Shown here: in pieces, positions 1 through 11,300 of the stretch
How positions within the stretch are numbered: the first letter of the stretch is position 1
How the letters are laid out: every line of letters begins with the position of its first letter
Source: Diphasiastrum complanatum
Lineage: Eukaryota > Streptophyta > Lycopodiopsida > Lycopodiales > Lycopodiaceae
DNA length: 64,000 bases
Assembly (NCBI GenBank): GCA_029204225.1
Contig: CM055103.1
Span: forward strand, 2,818,406-2,882,405
Direction: 5' to 3'
Notes under the pieces: model-generated
What the model was told of the DNA's origin: nothing
The model's database searches: none
The model's input: the letters and a program-made list of their open reading frames with translations, nothing else
Program-made: the position numbers and the translations under genes

Positions 1-51
1 AATAGGAATCTTGTCTTGGGTTACTTGTATGATCAAGTCGATTTTCTAACA
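1..51 (+). repeat. 3' tail of a 5' LTR (retrotransposon enters from outside the window)
   Basis: The sequence ends in TTTTCTAACA and is followed at once by a tRNA-iMet primer site, the normal order at a 5' LTR/leader boundary. The start of the LTR lies outside the window, so its length is unknown. Confidence 0.6.
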
Positions 52-63
52 TGGTATCAGAGC
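52..63 (+). promoter_or_regulatory. Primer binding site (initiator tRNA-Met)
   Basis: TGGTATCAGAGC directly abuts the LTR tail. It is complementary to the 3' end of plant initiator tRNA-Met and would prime minus-strand DNA synthesis of this element. Confidence 0.75.
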
Positions 64-2925
64 AAGGTTCAAGATTTGAGAGAAGAAGGAAGTACTCAAT
101 GAACAAAATCAATTCACAAGGGATCGATTCAACCATCTTCAAGGAGAGGAGGTGGTGTCCCTAGACAGCTCTCAATTTTGATTTTCGTTCACAACGGTCA
201 CAGCTGAGAAGATTTGGTGCTGCAAGGAGAATAATTGTGTTGCATCAGGAGACTACAAAGTTTGCCTTAATTTTCAGAGCATCACTTAGCATTGGTTTGG
301 AGTTGTTACAATCTGCAGGTCATTTTTGGGATTGCAAAGGTCAAGAAGAAGAAATTGTCAAAGTTTCAAGAACTGTGAAGATTTGAAGAGGTTCAAGTTC
401 AAGTCCAAAGATTCAAGAAGGACGACTATCAATCGGATAAAGTTGGATCATCATTCTACACAAGTCTACACCTATGAGAAAGGTAGATTGCTGTTGTTTA
501 ATTGAAGTGTTGTAGCTGGAGATTCGTTTCTAGTGGCTTCAAAGTTGCAGATCACACCTTTGATGCAGGTTCACAGGGGCCGAGAAAGACTCAGTTTGTT
601 GGAAAGGCGTTGCTACACTGAAGCAAGTTTGCTGTCAATCCTGATTGCAACTGATAAGAAGAGTGCTCCGCTTGAGGAACACTGTCCATTGTTTACTTGG
701 AGAAGAACTGCTTGTTGAAAATTGTTACAAGTTGTTCACTGGACTCTCTACATAATTTGAAGAATATTGTTGCTGAAGGGCGCTAAAGTTGCAAGCGCAT
801 AGATCACTGGATAGGATTAAGTGATAGTTTGCTAGTCATTAGAGTCGTGAGAGTGACAGATTGCTACAAGATAGTTGTTGAAGATTTTCAGATCCATGGG
901 AAAGGCTGTGGGCAGTAGAGGGTACACAACAAAGAAGAAGGGACCGTAGAAAAAAAAGAGAGGTGGAGACTTCAAATGCCAAATAGAAACCTACTTTGGT
1001 TTGCATGCAAGGATGCATGTTATTGGCTGTGGTTAGTTAGAGATTTCTAAGAGAAATCTGGAGCATAGTCAAGTGGATCATACAAGGGCTATCAAGTTTG
1101 TCCATACAAAGCTTACTTGGAAAGTAATTGGTATACATGCAAGGAAGCATGGACATGCATGGATTGCTAGGATGCAATGGCTATGTCTTGTAGTAGCAAA
1201 TCACTGAGGTTTAGGAAGGAGAAGAACCTTGATGCATGCTGAAGGAGGTCTCAGGAGTAAGGACCAACATGTTGACTAGGCGTTGTTTTGCAATCAGGTG
1301 CAAGGTGAAGAAAGGATCCACAAGAGTAATCAGAACAATTTCGTCGCAAAGTGGAAGGGTTAACTCACAAGAAATGAGGGAGATGGTAGGGGAAGACAAT
1401 AACGATCATGGTGTCGCTGAAGCTGCAAAAACAACTACCAACAAGCATAATGAAGAATCTATTCAAAATGTTCATCATGAACCAACTTGTTGAAGGTTCA
1501 TTATGTTAAATCCGGTCCTAAAGTGTCCTCAAACTCTAGCCCAATTTTGCCAGAAGGATAGCGGGAAGGTTCGAATCTATTCATTCGAATAATAGTATCA
1601 AAGGCAATGGGAGTTCCAAGGGCAGAATTTTTGTGTAAGCAGCGAATCTACAAGTTTGTACTTCTTTATCAGTCAAATGTGCCAGTCCAAAGTTTTTCAA
1701 GTAAAGGAGCAAGCAAAAGGTCAACTTTAGAAGCTCTAAAGATTAGATAAGGTTTTGTCGAGGTTGGAATTGACAAAACTGCAAACTCTAATAGGGAATT
1801 GCATGAGGTATATAGACTATAAGCTCATTGTTACAAGTGACAAGTGTGGCAAGCTATGTGGTCGTCATTCTATGTTGTATCAGTTTGGTTTTTATTCAAG
1901 TCATAGTAGCTTGGTTATGTTGTAGAAACTTTCTTGTCTATGTGCACTAGTATCACTTGAAATTTATGATAAATCGAAGTGATTTTTTGTTGTGGTTGTC
2001 AAGTAATTCATGGATATTATCCAAGTCATAGTTGATTGTTCATGTGGTGGTACCAAGTGAGATAAATTCTACTAGGAAAATTTGTTCGAAGTTGGAGAAA
2101 AATTGTTTCTTCAAGTTCTTGAATCTATCCAAGTTCATGATCAATTTATGGCACAAACCATCATGGCAAAAGTTCCCATGCCTCTTCCACCCGATCTATG
2201 GCCAGTAATCGATGGCCCAAATATAAACCACTGGCTAAAATTAGGGCCTAGCACATAAAAAATTAGAACCATATCACAAATAACTTCTTGTGAGTCCAAA
2301 TTAATAAGAACCCATTAATGACGTTTAAACACAGGTCCACAACTCTTTGTTGTCAAAAACATTGCTCTCAATTTTTGTCAGATTGTACAGATGTCAAAGA
2401 AAAGCATCAACCAAAGCTGTTGTAACATATAAAGCTAAAGAAGACATACAAAATGCATATGCTACAGAAGTGGTGCAATGATTACTAAAGACTATTTCAG
2501 ATGTAGGGTTGCTTTGTTTGCAACTAAATCGTAACAACAAAAGTTTAAGCTTGTTAACATATGTGCATGAGTAGATACATCTATACACTCCAATCCAGCC
2601 TCATCAATAAGGCAAGCATCCCACTAAACAAGTAATAATCTGATGACACCGATTGTGTTGCAGTTGAATGTGAAGAATAGTAGGCAAGAAAAGAAATAAC
2701 TATCAATCAGTGTCTCAAAATCCTGGGGTCGTATAGCAGCACATAGGAGGCTCACATCAAAAATGTCAGAGTCACGTACCTTAATCTAATAAGTAGCAAG
2801 ACTCGTCTTTCAACGAGTCTTTCAATAATGCACTAAGGGCTATCCAAGACAAACCATGAACAAAAATGTGCCAAGTATCGATTCATTTATAAATAACATT
2901 GTGTCCTTGAATAATGCTTCTTGGT
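64..2925. other. Non-coding interior of the first LTR element, then unassigned decayed sequence
   Basis: No gag, protease, reverse transcriptase or integrase motif is visible on either strand. ORFs are under 90 codons and show no family motif. The first 1.5-2 kb may be the leader of a large non-autonomous element. Neither a polypurine tract nor a matching 3' LTR was recognised, so the element's end cannot be placed. Confidence 0.35.
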
Positions 2926-3000
2926 TTCCAAGGGGAGGCTCGAACTTGGGACCAAAGAAACTTTGGATACCAAGCTAACCAACTAAGCCAACCCCTTTTG
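2926..3000 (-). repeat. tRNA-derived SINE head (pol III box A and box B)
   Basis: The minus strand reads GGGGTTGGCTTAGTTGG (tRNA box A type, about 2979-2992) and, 31 nt further on, AAGTTCGAGCC (box B type, about 2937-2947), then CCTCCCC, which could close an acceptor-like stem with the initial GGGG. Spacing fits a tRNA gene or a tRNA-derived SINE. The middle is not a proper anticodon arm, so a SINE head is more likely than a working tRNA. The tail would run leftwards and its end was not defined. Confidence 0.55.
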
Positions 3001-4525
3001 TTGAATAATGAGATCACAAACATCAGAAAGAAATGTAACAATAAAGACAAGATCATGTGGAAATACTGAACAATTCAAGTCAGGATGGATGTCAATCCCA
3101 GACGTATAGGAGTATATGAAAAATCGTGAGCCAAGGAAATGAGAAAACACCCTTAGTACTGCTCATTGAACTATTATGATTATACTTGACCAAACATGAG
3201 TGATTATACCATCCTTACCAATAGGCAAGACTACCATCACAATCAAATCCTCTGAGGGAGGTTTCAGACTAGATTGCCCAGTAAATGTAATGGCAAGCAC
3301 TTGCTAGGCAGGTGGTCCCGAGTCCCTCAATTCCCACTATAATACACGCAACCCTGTAAAGGTTCTCTCTCCTGCGGAAGAGTCTTCTAGAAGGTGTCAG
3401 GTGAATTCTCAAGATGTCTTCAACAATCTGAGGCGAATCAGAGCAAAACTATAGCAAAAACTTGACAGGAGGAATGGCAGCACAATGAATCAAACATGCA
3501 TGCAAAATAAAGCAGGAAGAAATTCATTCAGAGACAGTACAATTGGAAATAACAAGTATTAAAATCATTCTACTACTCAATAACAAAATGTAAATCATGG
3601 AAAATTCAAACGCTACAAATGAAGGAGATGCTGAGCAATTCTAACTTCAAATACTAAGATCTATGAAAAAGCTAAAATGCTAGTTCTTCTTTTTAAAAAA
3701 AAAGAATGAGTCGGTAAGCGTAAAACGGTCTTCTTTCCAATAAAAACAAAATTTCCTACAAGTAAAAGACTTCTAGAGATCAAAAGTGAATAATGAGCAT
3801 CGATATTAAGTTGGGCTTGAACAAGTAAAGAACAAGGACACACAGAGTGTCAGGATAGTAAAGATGGCTACCATTATGTCAATAGACGCAGGTGAGGTGT
3901 GAAAGATAAATGTAAGACATTTGCAGCATAAACATGCTAGGAACTAGAACAATATTTAAGCATTTGGAAGGAGGGCAGACTATCCGAGTAGTGTTGTAGA
4001 TATGCAAATATGCAATAACATCACTTTCCTAGAATGATACTTAGTATTAAAATGAAAATTTCGTAGAAAATCAAGCGATTAAGTTGCCTAACACTAGGGC
4101 CTTTTTGGGTAAACAAGTAGTGTAGAGTCTAGTGATTAGTAAAAGTCAAATTTAACTTTCCTAAAATCAGCCATGCCATTTTTTCAAGACAAACAAGAAA
4201 TGCAAAGAACTCTTTCTCATGTCTGTTGGAGTAAATCTCACAAGAACAAAATCTTCTGCATCAGTAGACAAGGACTTCTCATCCCTAACATAAAATAGCA
4301 CCGACTCCAACAGAACTAGTAACAATTTCGGCAGCAAATTTTTCCATCAAAGAGGGGAAAAAGCACAAGAGTTGTTACACCATACAATACTAACCTTCAA
4401 AAAGTTTCCAATGCTTTACCATACCAAAGCATTCCAACGTATAGTATAAGTATGTTAATATAAACCTTCAAAAATTGTCTCTTCTTATTCCCAAGAGATT
4501 GGCTAAGCTTAAAATTTTCCCAACC
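3001..4525. other. Unassigned AT-rich sequence
   Basis: No ORF with a family motif, no LTR boundary and no RNA gene were recognised. The only ORF over 60 codons (about 3661-3843, minus) has no recognisable domain. Confidence 0.4.
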
Positions 4526-4591
4526 TCTATTGGTGTCTGGCTAGATGTGTGTCGCCTTTCTATTGGTGTCTGGCTAGATGTGTGTCACCTT
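4526..4591. repeat. Tandem duplication, 33-bp unit, two copies
   Basis: TCTATTGGTGTCTGGCTAG begins at 4526 and again at 4559. The two units differ at only one or two positions, which points to a recent local duplication. Confidence 0.85.
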
Positions 4592-4741
4592 GCAGCTACA
4601 AGTTGGAGGTAGAATTGAGGCATCAAGGGGGCATCTTGCCTTAATTAGAGACAAACTCCAGTAGTTAACTAGTTAAGAAGATTGACTAGGCAAATGAAAT
4701 ACATAGTAAACATTTTACAAACTATCAAAAAAAAATTTCCA

Positions 4742-4861
4742 ACCACAAGTGTTTTTTCCTGAAAAAAAAAATCAATTCGCGATCTAGATTCAGATCGATG
4801 ACAATCAGGAACATGTGTTCCAGATCATTTTTGCAATGGATCACGATCTGCTGCAACTATG
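4742..4861 (-). mobile_element. hAT-like transposon end
   Basis: An A-rich run followed by GATC/TCGCGATC-rich sequence ends in GCTGCAACTATG at 4861. The last nine bases match the terminal GCAACTATG of the complete hAT element (ends 22426) and of the end at 29955. The other end and a target duplication were not found, so this is probably a truncated or very diverged copy. Confidence 0.4.
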
Positions 4862-6227
4862 TATATTTCTAGATATATCTGTGTGTATCCCTACAATTGG
4901 CCAACATTAGGGTCTTTGGCTTATTCTACCTTTGATTGTTGGTCACTAAGATCCTCTCATGATGAGGGGTTAATCCATCTCAGGGAGTCACATGAGCTAA
5001 TTATCTAGAATGATATGTTTGCTTGGCCCACATAAGGAGACTTCGCAAGCCACAATCGTGGCAGACGACCTAGTGTGGTGTATTATCTCATGGGATCACT
5101 GGATTTCAGCCCACACATTTGATACGATGTGTAGAAAACTGAATTTGCACCCCAACATCTAAAAATGGCCTTGTACCTTTTAGTTGTTCCTTGTTCATGT
5201 GAATGAGATATTGCTTCACATGTGAATTGTTTGGTCTTGGCCCTAGCGATAGATTTTCCTCTTTTCACCATAATTATTGTCCAGTTTTATCTTTCACCTT
5301 TCATTTTCTTATTGCATATTTAATTTGTACTGAGTATCTATGCAGCTAAAAGGACATCTAGAATACTTATTGAGCAATAAATGATTACAAAACCTTGATA
5401 ATCACAAAATTTACCGATTCGATTACTATAAACTATTGACAATACATTTTTTATTCGATATGAATCAAAACCTACTTGCTTGATCGTACAACTGTAAAAC
5501 ACAATAAATATAGGAGCTCCATACCGCAATGTGAGAAGGATATAGTTCCAGCAAACGAAGCACCTGAAGAATAAATATGACATCCACCAATACCATATAT
5601 AAATATGAAAGCAATCAAAAAATTGAATTCTCTAAAATTTGTAAGGAGAACTTTCAATAGCAAATAACAAATTCCATTTAGGTACATGTACAAAACAACG
5701 AAAAAATCTATATATGAACTATACTACCGAATGATAACAAGGTGTTCACCTTATACAACTTGAATAACTTATTATTGAGTCTATAAGATTGAAAAACTTC
5801 GATTGAGCCATGATAAGTGTTGCTTAGAGTGCATGCCATAAATTTGAAAGACATAATCAGCATTGTACACCCATAGTGTATGTTGCTTACCTCTTCAAAT
5901 CAACCTCTTCTATCTTTGCTTATTTTGATTTTGAGCAAGTTTGGGTTACGAATCTTTCTTAGAGCACAATTATTAGAGAAAAAATACATATCTATTGTTA
6001 CAGCTTTTACTCCCTATCCCAGTTGTTTCCTGTTTTATGCACATCGGTACTTAATGGCTAAGTCACCGGCTTATGATGACCTTTGTAAGAAATGTAAATA
6101 AAACTATTATTTGAGCCTCTGAGCCTCAGAGTCGCATGTTGCTTTTGTGTAGGGTATTGGGTCATTATTTAGGAGTGGCTAGACTGACCTCTTAAAAAGT
6201 AGGAGTTGAATAGTCAATAGGTCACGT
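4862..6227. other. Unassigned sequence
   Basis: Nothing recognisable as a gene or a complete repeat was seen. Several 60-80 codon ORFs on the minus strand (5083-5693) have no family motif and no convincing splice context. Confidence 0.35.
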
Positions 6228-6370
6228 GTCACATGCTCACTAGGGCACTTGTTCCAGTGAATGAGTGACACATGTCAGGGTTGACTGGTCAAACATGACA
6301 TGTCACATGCTCACTTTGACACTTGGTCTAGTGTATGAGCGACACATGTCAGCCTACTCGCCTATGTGTC
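6228..6370. repeat. Imperfect tandem repeat, period about 74 bp
   Basis: GTCACATGCTCACT at 6228 recurs at 6302. Each is followed by a CACTTG...AGTG(A/T)ATGAG(T/C)GACACATGTCAG block. It may belong to the LTR or leader of the gag relic downstream, but no LTR ends were identified. Confidence 0.7.
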
Positions 6371-6934
6371 AGGGTACTACCAAGTGGCAAGTGTCGACTG
6401 TGTGGAATTGGCCATGTGTCGACATTAGGAAGGGTCAGGGTTAAGGGGTGCTTGAGGATTGTGCATAAGTGAGCCTAGAGAGAGGCATTCCTCATCATAA
6501 TCTAGGCAGCAAAGGTTGGGAGGAGACAAGACAGCCAACTCCACCATGTTTCATGCTTTCTGATGTTATGTACATTCAGGAAAATCGATAGGTCAAAGTT
6601 TCAAATCACTGTGTACTTGATGTGCTAGGTTTTGATTTAAGTTTCGGATTGGAGTCTTCAGAGCCACGTTTTGGAGACCACACAACCCACAAGAAGGAAC
6701 TTCACAGCCCATCGCTGGAAAAAACAGGTCTAAAAATCAGGCAATCCTCCATTTATTGGACCATTGCTGCAGTTCAGCAGCAGGTTGCAGACCAAATCAC
6801 TGGAAAAACTAAGGTCCAATTTGGGTGGCTCCTCTCTACTCCTACAGCCTTCTACGCCTGCAAACAGCCGGTTGCAGACCTGTCCCTTCTGAAAACAGCC
6901 ATCTACAGTTGAGTGCAACTCTACCACAGTCAAT

Positions 6935-7327
6935 ATGGATCCATTAAAAGGTTCTAGTACCGAGATACTGAGGATTGAGGAAGTTGAAGCCAAGGTTGAC
7001 GCTATGGAAATGGTCCTACAGCAACTCCTTGAGCAGTTAAAATCATCTAGATTCCCACAGGAACCTGAAAGAGTCAGTGGAACAGCTATGGTAGCTAACC
7101 TGTGACTATTGACAAAGAAGCCGGACATGAAAACAGAAAACAAGGAAATTGCCAAGCCGCCGAAGTTTACTGGTGCAATTGCAATCTGCAACAGAGATGC
7201 AGTTGAAAACTGGATTCAGAAGTGGGAAAAAGCTTCTTACATGTGCGGCATCGACGACGACGAACAGAGAATTACCGAAGCTACTTACCACTTGCAAAAG
7301 ACTGCACAACATTGTTATCATTTGTAA
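6935..7327 (+). pseudogene. gypsy-type gag fragment
   Basis: A reading frame from ATG 6935 runs through one in-frame TGA (7103-7105) to a stop near 7327, about 130 codons. The C-terminal part reads PPKFTG...VENWIQKWEKA...LQKTAQ, the pattern of the N-terminal part of plant Ty3/gypsy gag (a PPxF-G segment followed by a W-rich helix region). The N-terminal part (EVEAKVDAMEMVLQQLLEQL) is a short coiled coil, as usual for gag. The nucleocapsid zinc knuckle and all of pol are missing, so this is a relic. Confidence 0.6.
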
Positions 7328-8149
7328 GCATTCACAAAAATTCCCCTAGTTATTTTGTTCACCATGTAAATGAAATAAAAAATAGAAAACATAAAACTCG
7401 AGAGTCAAGGTATATTTTAAGTTGGAGACCCTTCTTACAAGATGTTGGCAACTCCAAGGTAGTTAAAAAAATTAATTTAATTACTTAGGTTCCTAAGGTC
7501 CTAAGTTAATTATTTTAAGTTGGGTCCAAACTCTTGACATGCAAGAAGAGTCTACTTGGGTCCTAACATTTTTAATCTCTCTCTAGGTGAAATTCGTGGG
7601 TCCTTGGGACTCATGCATGGAGAGAATGCATGCAAACACCTAGAGGAACTCTACTTGACTCATCAACCTACTACCATGCAATGTAACCTTGTTCTCAACA
7701 AATTAAAAAAGGGGCTCTCCACTCCTCCATCGAGTATCCAAGAGAGATCATTTGTGGTGGAGAAATCTATTGGAGAGAGTGGAGAGTCCCCCTCCTTCCC
7801 TACATTTTTGTTCTTGATGTCTCGATGGTATTGTCTCTTCTATATATGTTCATTTCATTTTATTCTTTCCATATTGTAAAGTGTTCTTGTTGTTGTCCTG
7901 AATTATAGATCCAATCTGCCGTTTTCTAGGATCATAATTCTTAATCATTTGGTGATCCAAATTGCGTAGATCATTGCACATCTATCCATACACTTTCTAA
8001 AGTGTTTTTAATGCATTTTGATGATTTTGTTGAATCTTCTAGCTTGCTGTCACAGCTACATACAGATCTGGATCAGATGTTTCCAGCCAGCCGATCCATC
8101 TCTTTACAAGTGTTTTGGGTCTAGGAATACCCTACACCACTCCTAGACC
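7328..8149. other. Unassigned sequence with scattered GCATG motifs
   Basis: No gene was recognised. A 107-codon ORF at 7556-7879 has no family motif. CATGCATGG and GCATGCAA occur near 7613-7640, foreshadowing the denser cluster downstream. Confidence 0.35.
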
Positions 8150-8460
8150 TTGCATGGTTAGTGCATGCTCTTGCATGTCAATGCATGTTAATTGCATGTG
8201 GTCTTTTAAGCCTCAAGACAGCTTGTGGGCTTATTAGATCCAAGATCCTCAAGCTTCCGCTAAACTTTGGTATCCAGAATTGTGTTTTTCACATACTCTA
8301 GGAAATCCCGATTTGCTAGCAATTTCCATTTGCATGTGCAAGTACTAGTCCATGCATGTTGCATGCATGCATCTAGAATTTTTCAGATTGCTTGCATGTA
8401 GCCACATTTGCTTGCATGTTGATTGCATGTCACTGTATTTGCTTACATGTTGCTGATTTT
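8150..8460. repeat. TGCATG (RY-type) motif cluster
   Basis: About a dozen TGCATG/CATGCA hexamers lie within roughly 300 bp, including a TGCATGCATGCAT run. CATGCA is the core of the RY element bound by plant B3-domain factors of the ABI3/FUS3/LEC2 group. No gene start is apparent next to it, so regulatory use is only a possibility. Confidence 0.6.
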
Positions 8461-8739
8461 GATCTATTTTGAGTTGTAGAAGACCATCAAGGATTCTTAG
8501 GTTGGTAAACCTCGATTTACCGATCCTTTCTATCTCTATTCTCAATTTTATAACAAACATTAGTGGAGGAAGGTGGAGAAGGACAATTTGGTCCCTACCA
8601 CCTAGTTATGGACTCGGCTCATTACATTCGCCGCGTCCATTTACATTTACTTTACTTTATGCATAAGCAGGCCTTGGGCCCTTTTTTATTCATTAGTCAC
8701 ACTTAGACTATATGGTTGACCTTTTATTATTCATTATTA

Positions 8740-9010
8740 GGCCATTTGGACATATTACTGGAGAGTGGGGGCCTTCTTGGAGGGCGCACTATTTTCCCTC
8801 CCAGTTGGGCCCTAGCCACTGGAAGCTTCCTTTTAGGGCTTCCTCTTGGCTATAAGTAGGGAAACTGTGTCATTTGTTATTCAGCTGATGATATTGATCT
8901 CTCTCTTTAGTCTCCTTAATCTCTCTCTTTCCTGCTTTCTAGGGTTAAGTCTTGCTTATGTGCTGCTTTCATAGCTTAGCTTTAGATCAGTTGTGGCTCT
9001 ATTCGTAACT
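8740..9010 (+). repeat. 5' LTR (part) of a plus-strand gypsy element
   Basis: The segment precedes a tRNA-iMet primer site at 9011 and aligns over its length with the decayed LTR at 23892-24175: shared GGAGTGGGGGC, GGCTTCCT, TATAAGTAGG, TGATGATATTGAT, TTTCTAGGGTTA and CTATTCGTAA. TATAAGTAGG at about 8850 is a plausible TATA box. The left boundary is uncertain and could lie as far as about 8560. Confidence 0.6.
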
Positions 9011-9022
9011 TGGTATCAGAGC
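9011..9022 (+). promoter_or_regulatory. Primer binding site (initiator tRNA-Met)
   Basis: TGGTATCAGAGC follows the LTR and begins the leader of the gypsy element at 8740-13160. Confidence 0.75.
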
Positions 9023-9294
9023 ACTTTCCTGATTGCTGAATTTCAGATCTGATTTTCTAATTGGGTGCCCATTTTCCTTGCTGATTTTTCTCTCTTGCTG
9101 AGGGCTTTCGTCTCTTTGCTTCAGCAACATTCAGCACAGTTTGGAGGAGGACCAGCTCCCTTCATTTTCCTTGGCGGAGCTTTAGCAGATAGTTAGCGGA
9201 AGTACTTCCACTAAATTTGGCGGCCGGAGAAAAAAAATTTGGGCAGATTATTTCCGGCGCCCAAGTTCCAACCCTCTATCACCCATTTCCAGCT

Positions 9295-9620
9295 TGTTTG
9301 CAGGCTCTCCAGCGCCCAATTCCCTCATCTCTTTCGTCCGTTCCTCCTTTCATTTTCAGCCCTCTTTTCACTTTTGTTTGCAGGCTGTCCAGCCGCTTCA
9401 TACTTGTCACTTTCGTCCGTTTTTGTCTCCGTTTGTAGCCATTTTTCACACCTTGTTTGCAGGCTGTCCATCGCCCATCCTCAGCCAAATTTCACGAAAT
9501 TCCGACTCCGTTTGATACTCCAATTTGTCACTTGCCTCCTGGCTGTCCAGCGCATTTTTACAGCCTTCATTTTCACTTTTTTTTCATTTGCTGATTGCTG
9601 TCCTTTTTTAGTTGTGATAA
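9295..9620 (+). repeat. Leader repeats: CAGGCTGTCCAGCGC-type motif every 79-80 bp
   Basis: Motif copies start at 9301, 9381, 9460 and about 9539 (CAGGCTCTCCAGCGCC, CAGGCTGTCCAGCCGC, CAGGCTGTCCATCGCC, TGGCTGTCCAGCGC). The intervals are 80, 79 and 79 bp and the intervening sequence is strongly diverged. The repeats lie in the untranslated leader between the primer site and gag. A related motif with about 91-bp spacing occurs in the leader of the chromovirus at 31670-37893. Confidence 0.7.
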
Positions 9621-9700
9621 TAGTGGTTTTAATAGACTAATTTGGGGTGACGACAAGAGTCCACTCTCTCAAGTTTTCGTCTATTCCTTCCACTATCATT

Positions 9701-10918
9701 ATGGCACATTCACCTACCCCGAGTGAGACTACTCAAGAAACCTTATCCGATCAGTTTCGTTGCATGGATGAGACCCTTTCTGGCCTCGTTCTTCGCTTCG
9801 ATACCGTTATGACCGGCTTTGCTACTATGCAGTCACAGATTGATTCTTTACAGCCTCATGGGCCTGGTAAAGCTCCTGTTTTTCCTTCATTTGGGACTCC
9901 CCCTCCATTTGGATTTCCATCTTCCTCTGCTAGTCAGCTTGGTGGTGGACCGTTCATTCCACCTAACCCATCTCCTGGTTTCTTTTCACGTCGCCCACTT
10001 CCTGAGCCACACTTTGCTCGAGACTTTCGTGATAGGGTACAGCTTGCTACCTATTCCGGTTCCTCTGACGGGAACTTGTTAGAGAATTGGTTTGCTAAGC
10101 TTGACACATATTTTCAGATCTACCCTAAGACTGATCCTCAGAAGATCCAGTTGGCTGATCGGGAAGGGCTCCATTTATGGCATACTTTTCGACATGACCT
10201 CCGTCATGCTATGATTGACCCTCAGTGGCTCGACCGCCAACGTGATACATTCCGTAGTCTCACTCAGACCAGTGATCTTGCTTCTTATACAGATCAGTTT
10301 ATGGAGCTTTCTTATCTTTTCACGGATCTACAGCCCACTGAGCTTATTTCTCGTTACATTGCTGGGCTTCGTGGTGCTTTACGTTATGATGTTTCTTCCT
10401 TCCGTCCTCCCACACTTGTTGAGGCAATGTCTCTTGCCAGTACTTTACAGCATAAGTACTCTGACACTCTTCCTTCCCGCTTCTCCCGACCCCATCCTTC
10501 TGCTTCATCTTTTCCCGCTGCGTCCACCCCTACACCTGCCCCTTCCGTTCTAGCTCTCTCCATTGTCCCTTCGTCTCCTCATCCTCCGACTCCTCGACCT
10601 GCTTTTGTCCGACGTTACCCGTCTGCAGAGTTCGCTGACCTTCAGCAGCAGCATCTTTGCTTTCGTTGTAAGAGTCCTGACCATTTTGCCCGTGATTGCC
10701 GTCAGCCTCTCCCTACTACTACTGCTGTTTTTTACCATGAGAGCACTACTCCAGATGATTCCGATATCTACATTCATATTTCTGATGAGCCTGACCTATC
10801 CTCTGAGCCTTCCACTAATTTACTTCCTGCTACTTGCCATGCTCAACTTGCCTATGCTACTTGGACAGGGCGTCCTGGTCCTCGCTCCATTCGGTTACGT
10901 ACATATTACAGGTCGTGA
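9701..10918 (+). CDS. gypsy gag polyprotein (capsid-nucleocapsid)
   Basis: The first ATG of the frame (MAHSPTPSETTQ) is at 9701 and the frame runs 405 codons without a stop. A proline-rich N-terminal third is followed by the retrotransposon gag region (YSGSSDGNLLENWFAKLD, then FRSLTQTSDLASYTDQFMEL, LISRYIAGL), which forms the particle shell. A nucleocapsid zinc knuckle CFRCKSPDHFARDC (CX2CX4HX4C) follows near residue 320. The frame stops shortly after, where the protease continues in another frame, so a +1-type shift near 10880-10905 separates them. This may be a decay mutation or a programmed shift. It is the best-preserved gene of this element. Confidence 0.75.
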   Translation: MAHSPTPSETTQETLSDQFRCMDETLSGLVLRFDTVMTGFATMQSQIDSLQPHGPGKAPVFPSFGTPPPFGFPSSSASQLGGGPFIPPNPSPGFFSRRPLPEPHFARDFRDRVQLATYSGSSDGNLLENWFAKLDTYFQIYPKTDPQKIQLADREGLHLWHTFRHDLRHAMIDPQWLDRQRDTFRSLTQTSDLASYTDQFMELSYLFTDLQPTELISRYIAGLRGALRYDVSSFRPPTLVEAMSLASTLQHKYSDTLPSRFSRPHPSASSFPAASTPTPAPSVLALSIVPSSPHPPTPRPAFVRRYPSAEFADLQQQHLCFRCKSPDHFARDCRQPLPTTTAVFYHESTTPDDSDIYIHISDEPDLSSEPSTNLLPATCHAQLAYATWTGRPGPRSIRLRTYYRS

Positions 10919-11300
10919 GTATATTGCTTTAGTTGATACTGGCCGCACTCATTCTTTTATTAGCAGTTATATCACTAGTCGGATACATGCTTCACCTGTT
11001 CCTGCTTCACAGCCTCTCACAGTTGAGGTTGCCAGTTCCCATTCTTTTTCTAGTTCTCAGATGTTTCAGCGTTTACCATACCGCATTGGAGATTTTTTTG
11101 GACAGGCAGATCTTTACATTATTCCTATGGAGCGTTATGATCTTATCCTTGGTGCTGATTGGTTTGCATCTCTTGGAGCCGTTACACTGGACTTGGCACA
11201 GCAGACATTGACATTTGTACTTGATGCAGTTACACACTCACTTGTTGGCATTGCTTCTCAGGGAGACTTCCAGTTGGTTACCAGGAAGCAGTTTATGCGT
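10890..11300 (+). pseudogene. gypsy aspartic protease
   Basis: The frame reads ITGREYIALVDTGRTHSFIS, giving the DTG active-site triad typical of retropepsins, and further on MERYDLILGADWFASLGAV, the conserved ILGxDWL-like segment. The stretch after it (LVTRKQFMRSLPKAD) matches the usual linker before reverse transcriptase in plant gypsy elements. Arg follows DTG where Gly, Ala or Ser is usual. The frame differs from gag by a shift and recognisable homology ends near 11300. Confidence 0.65.
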
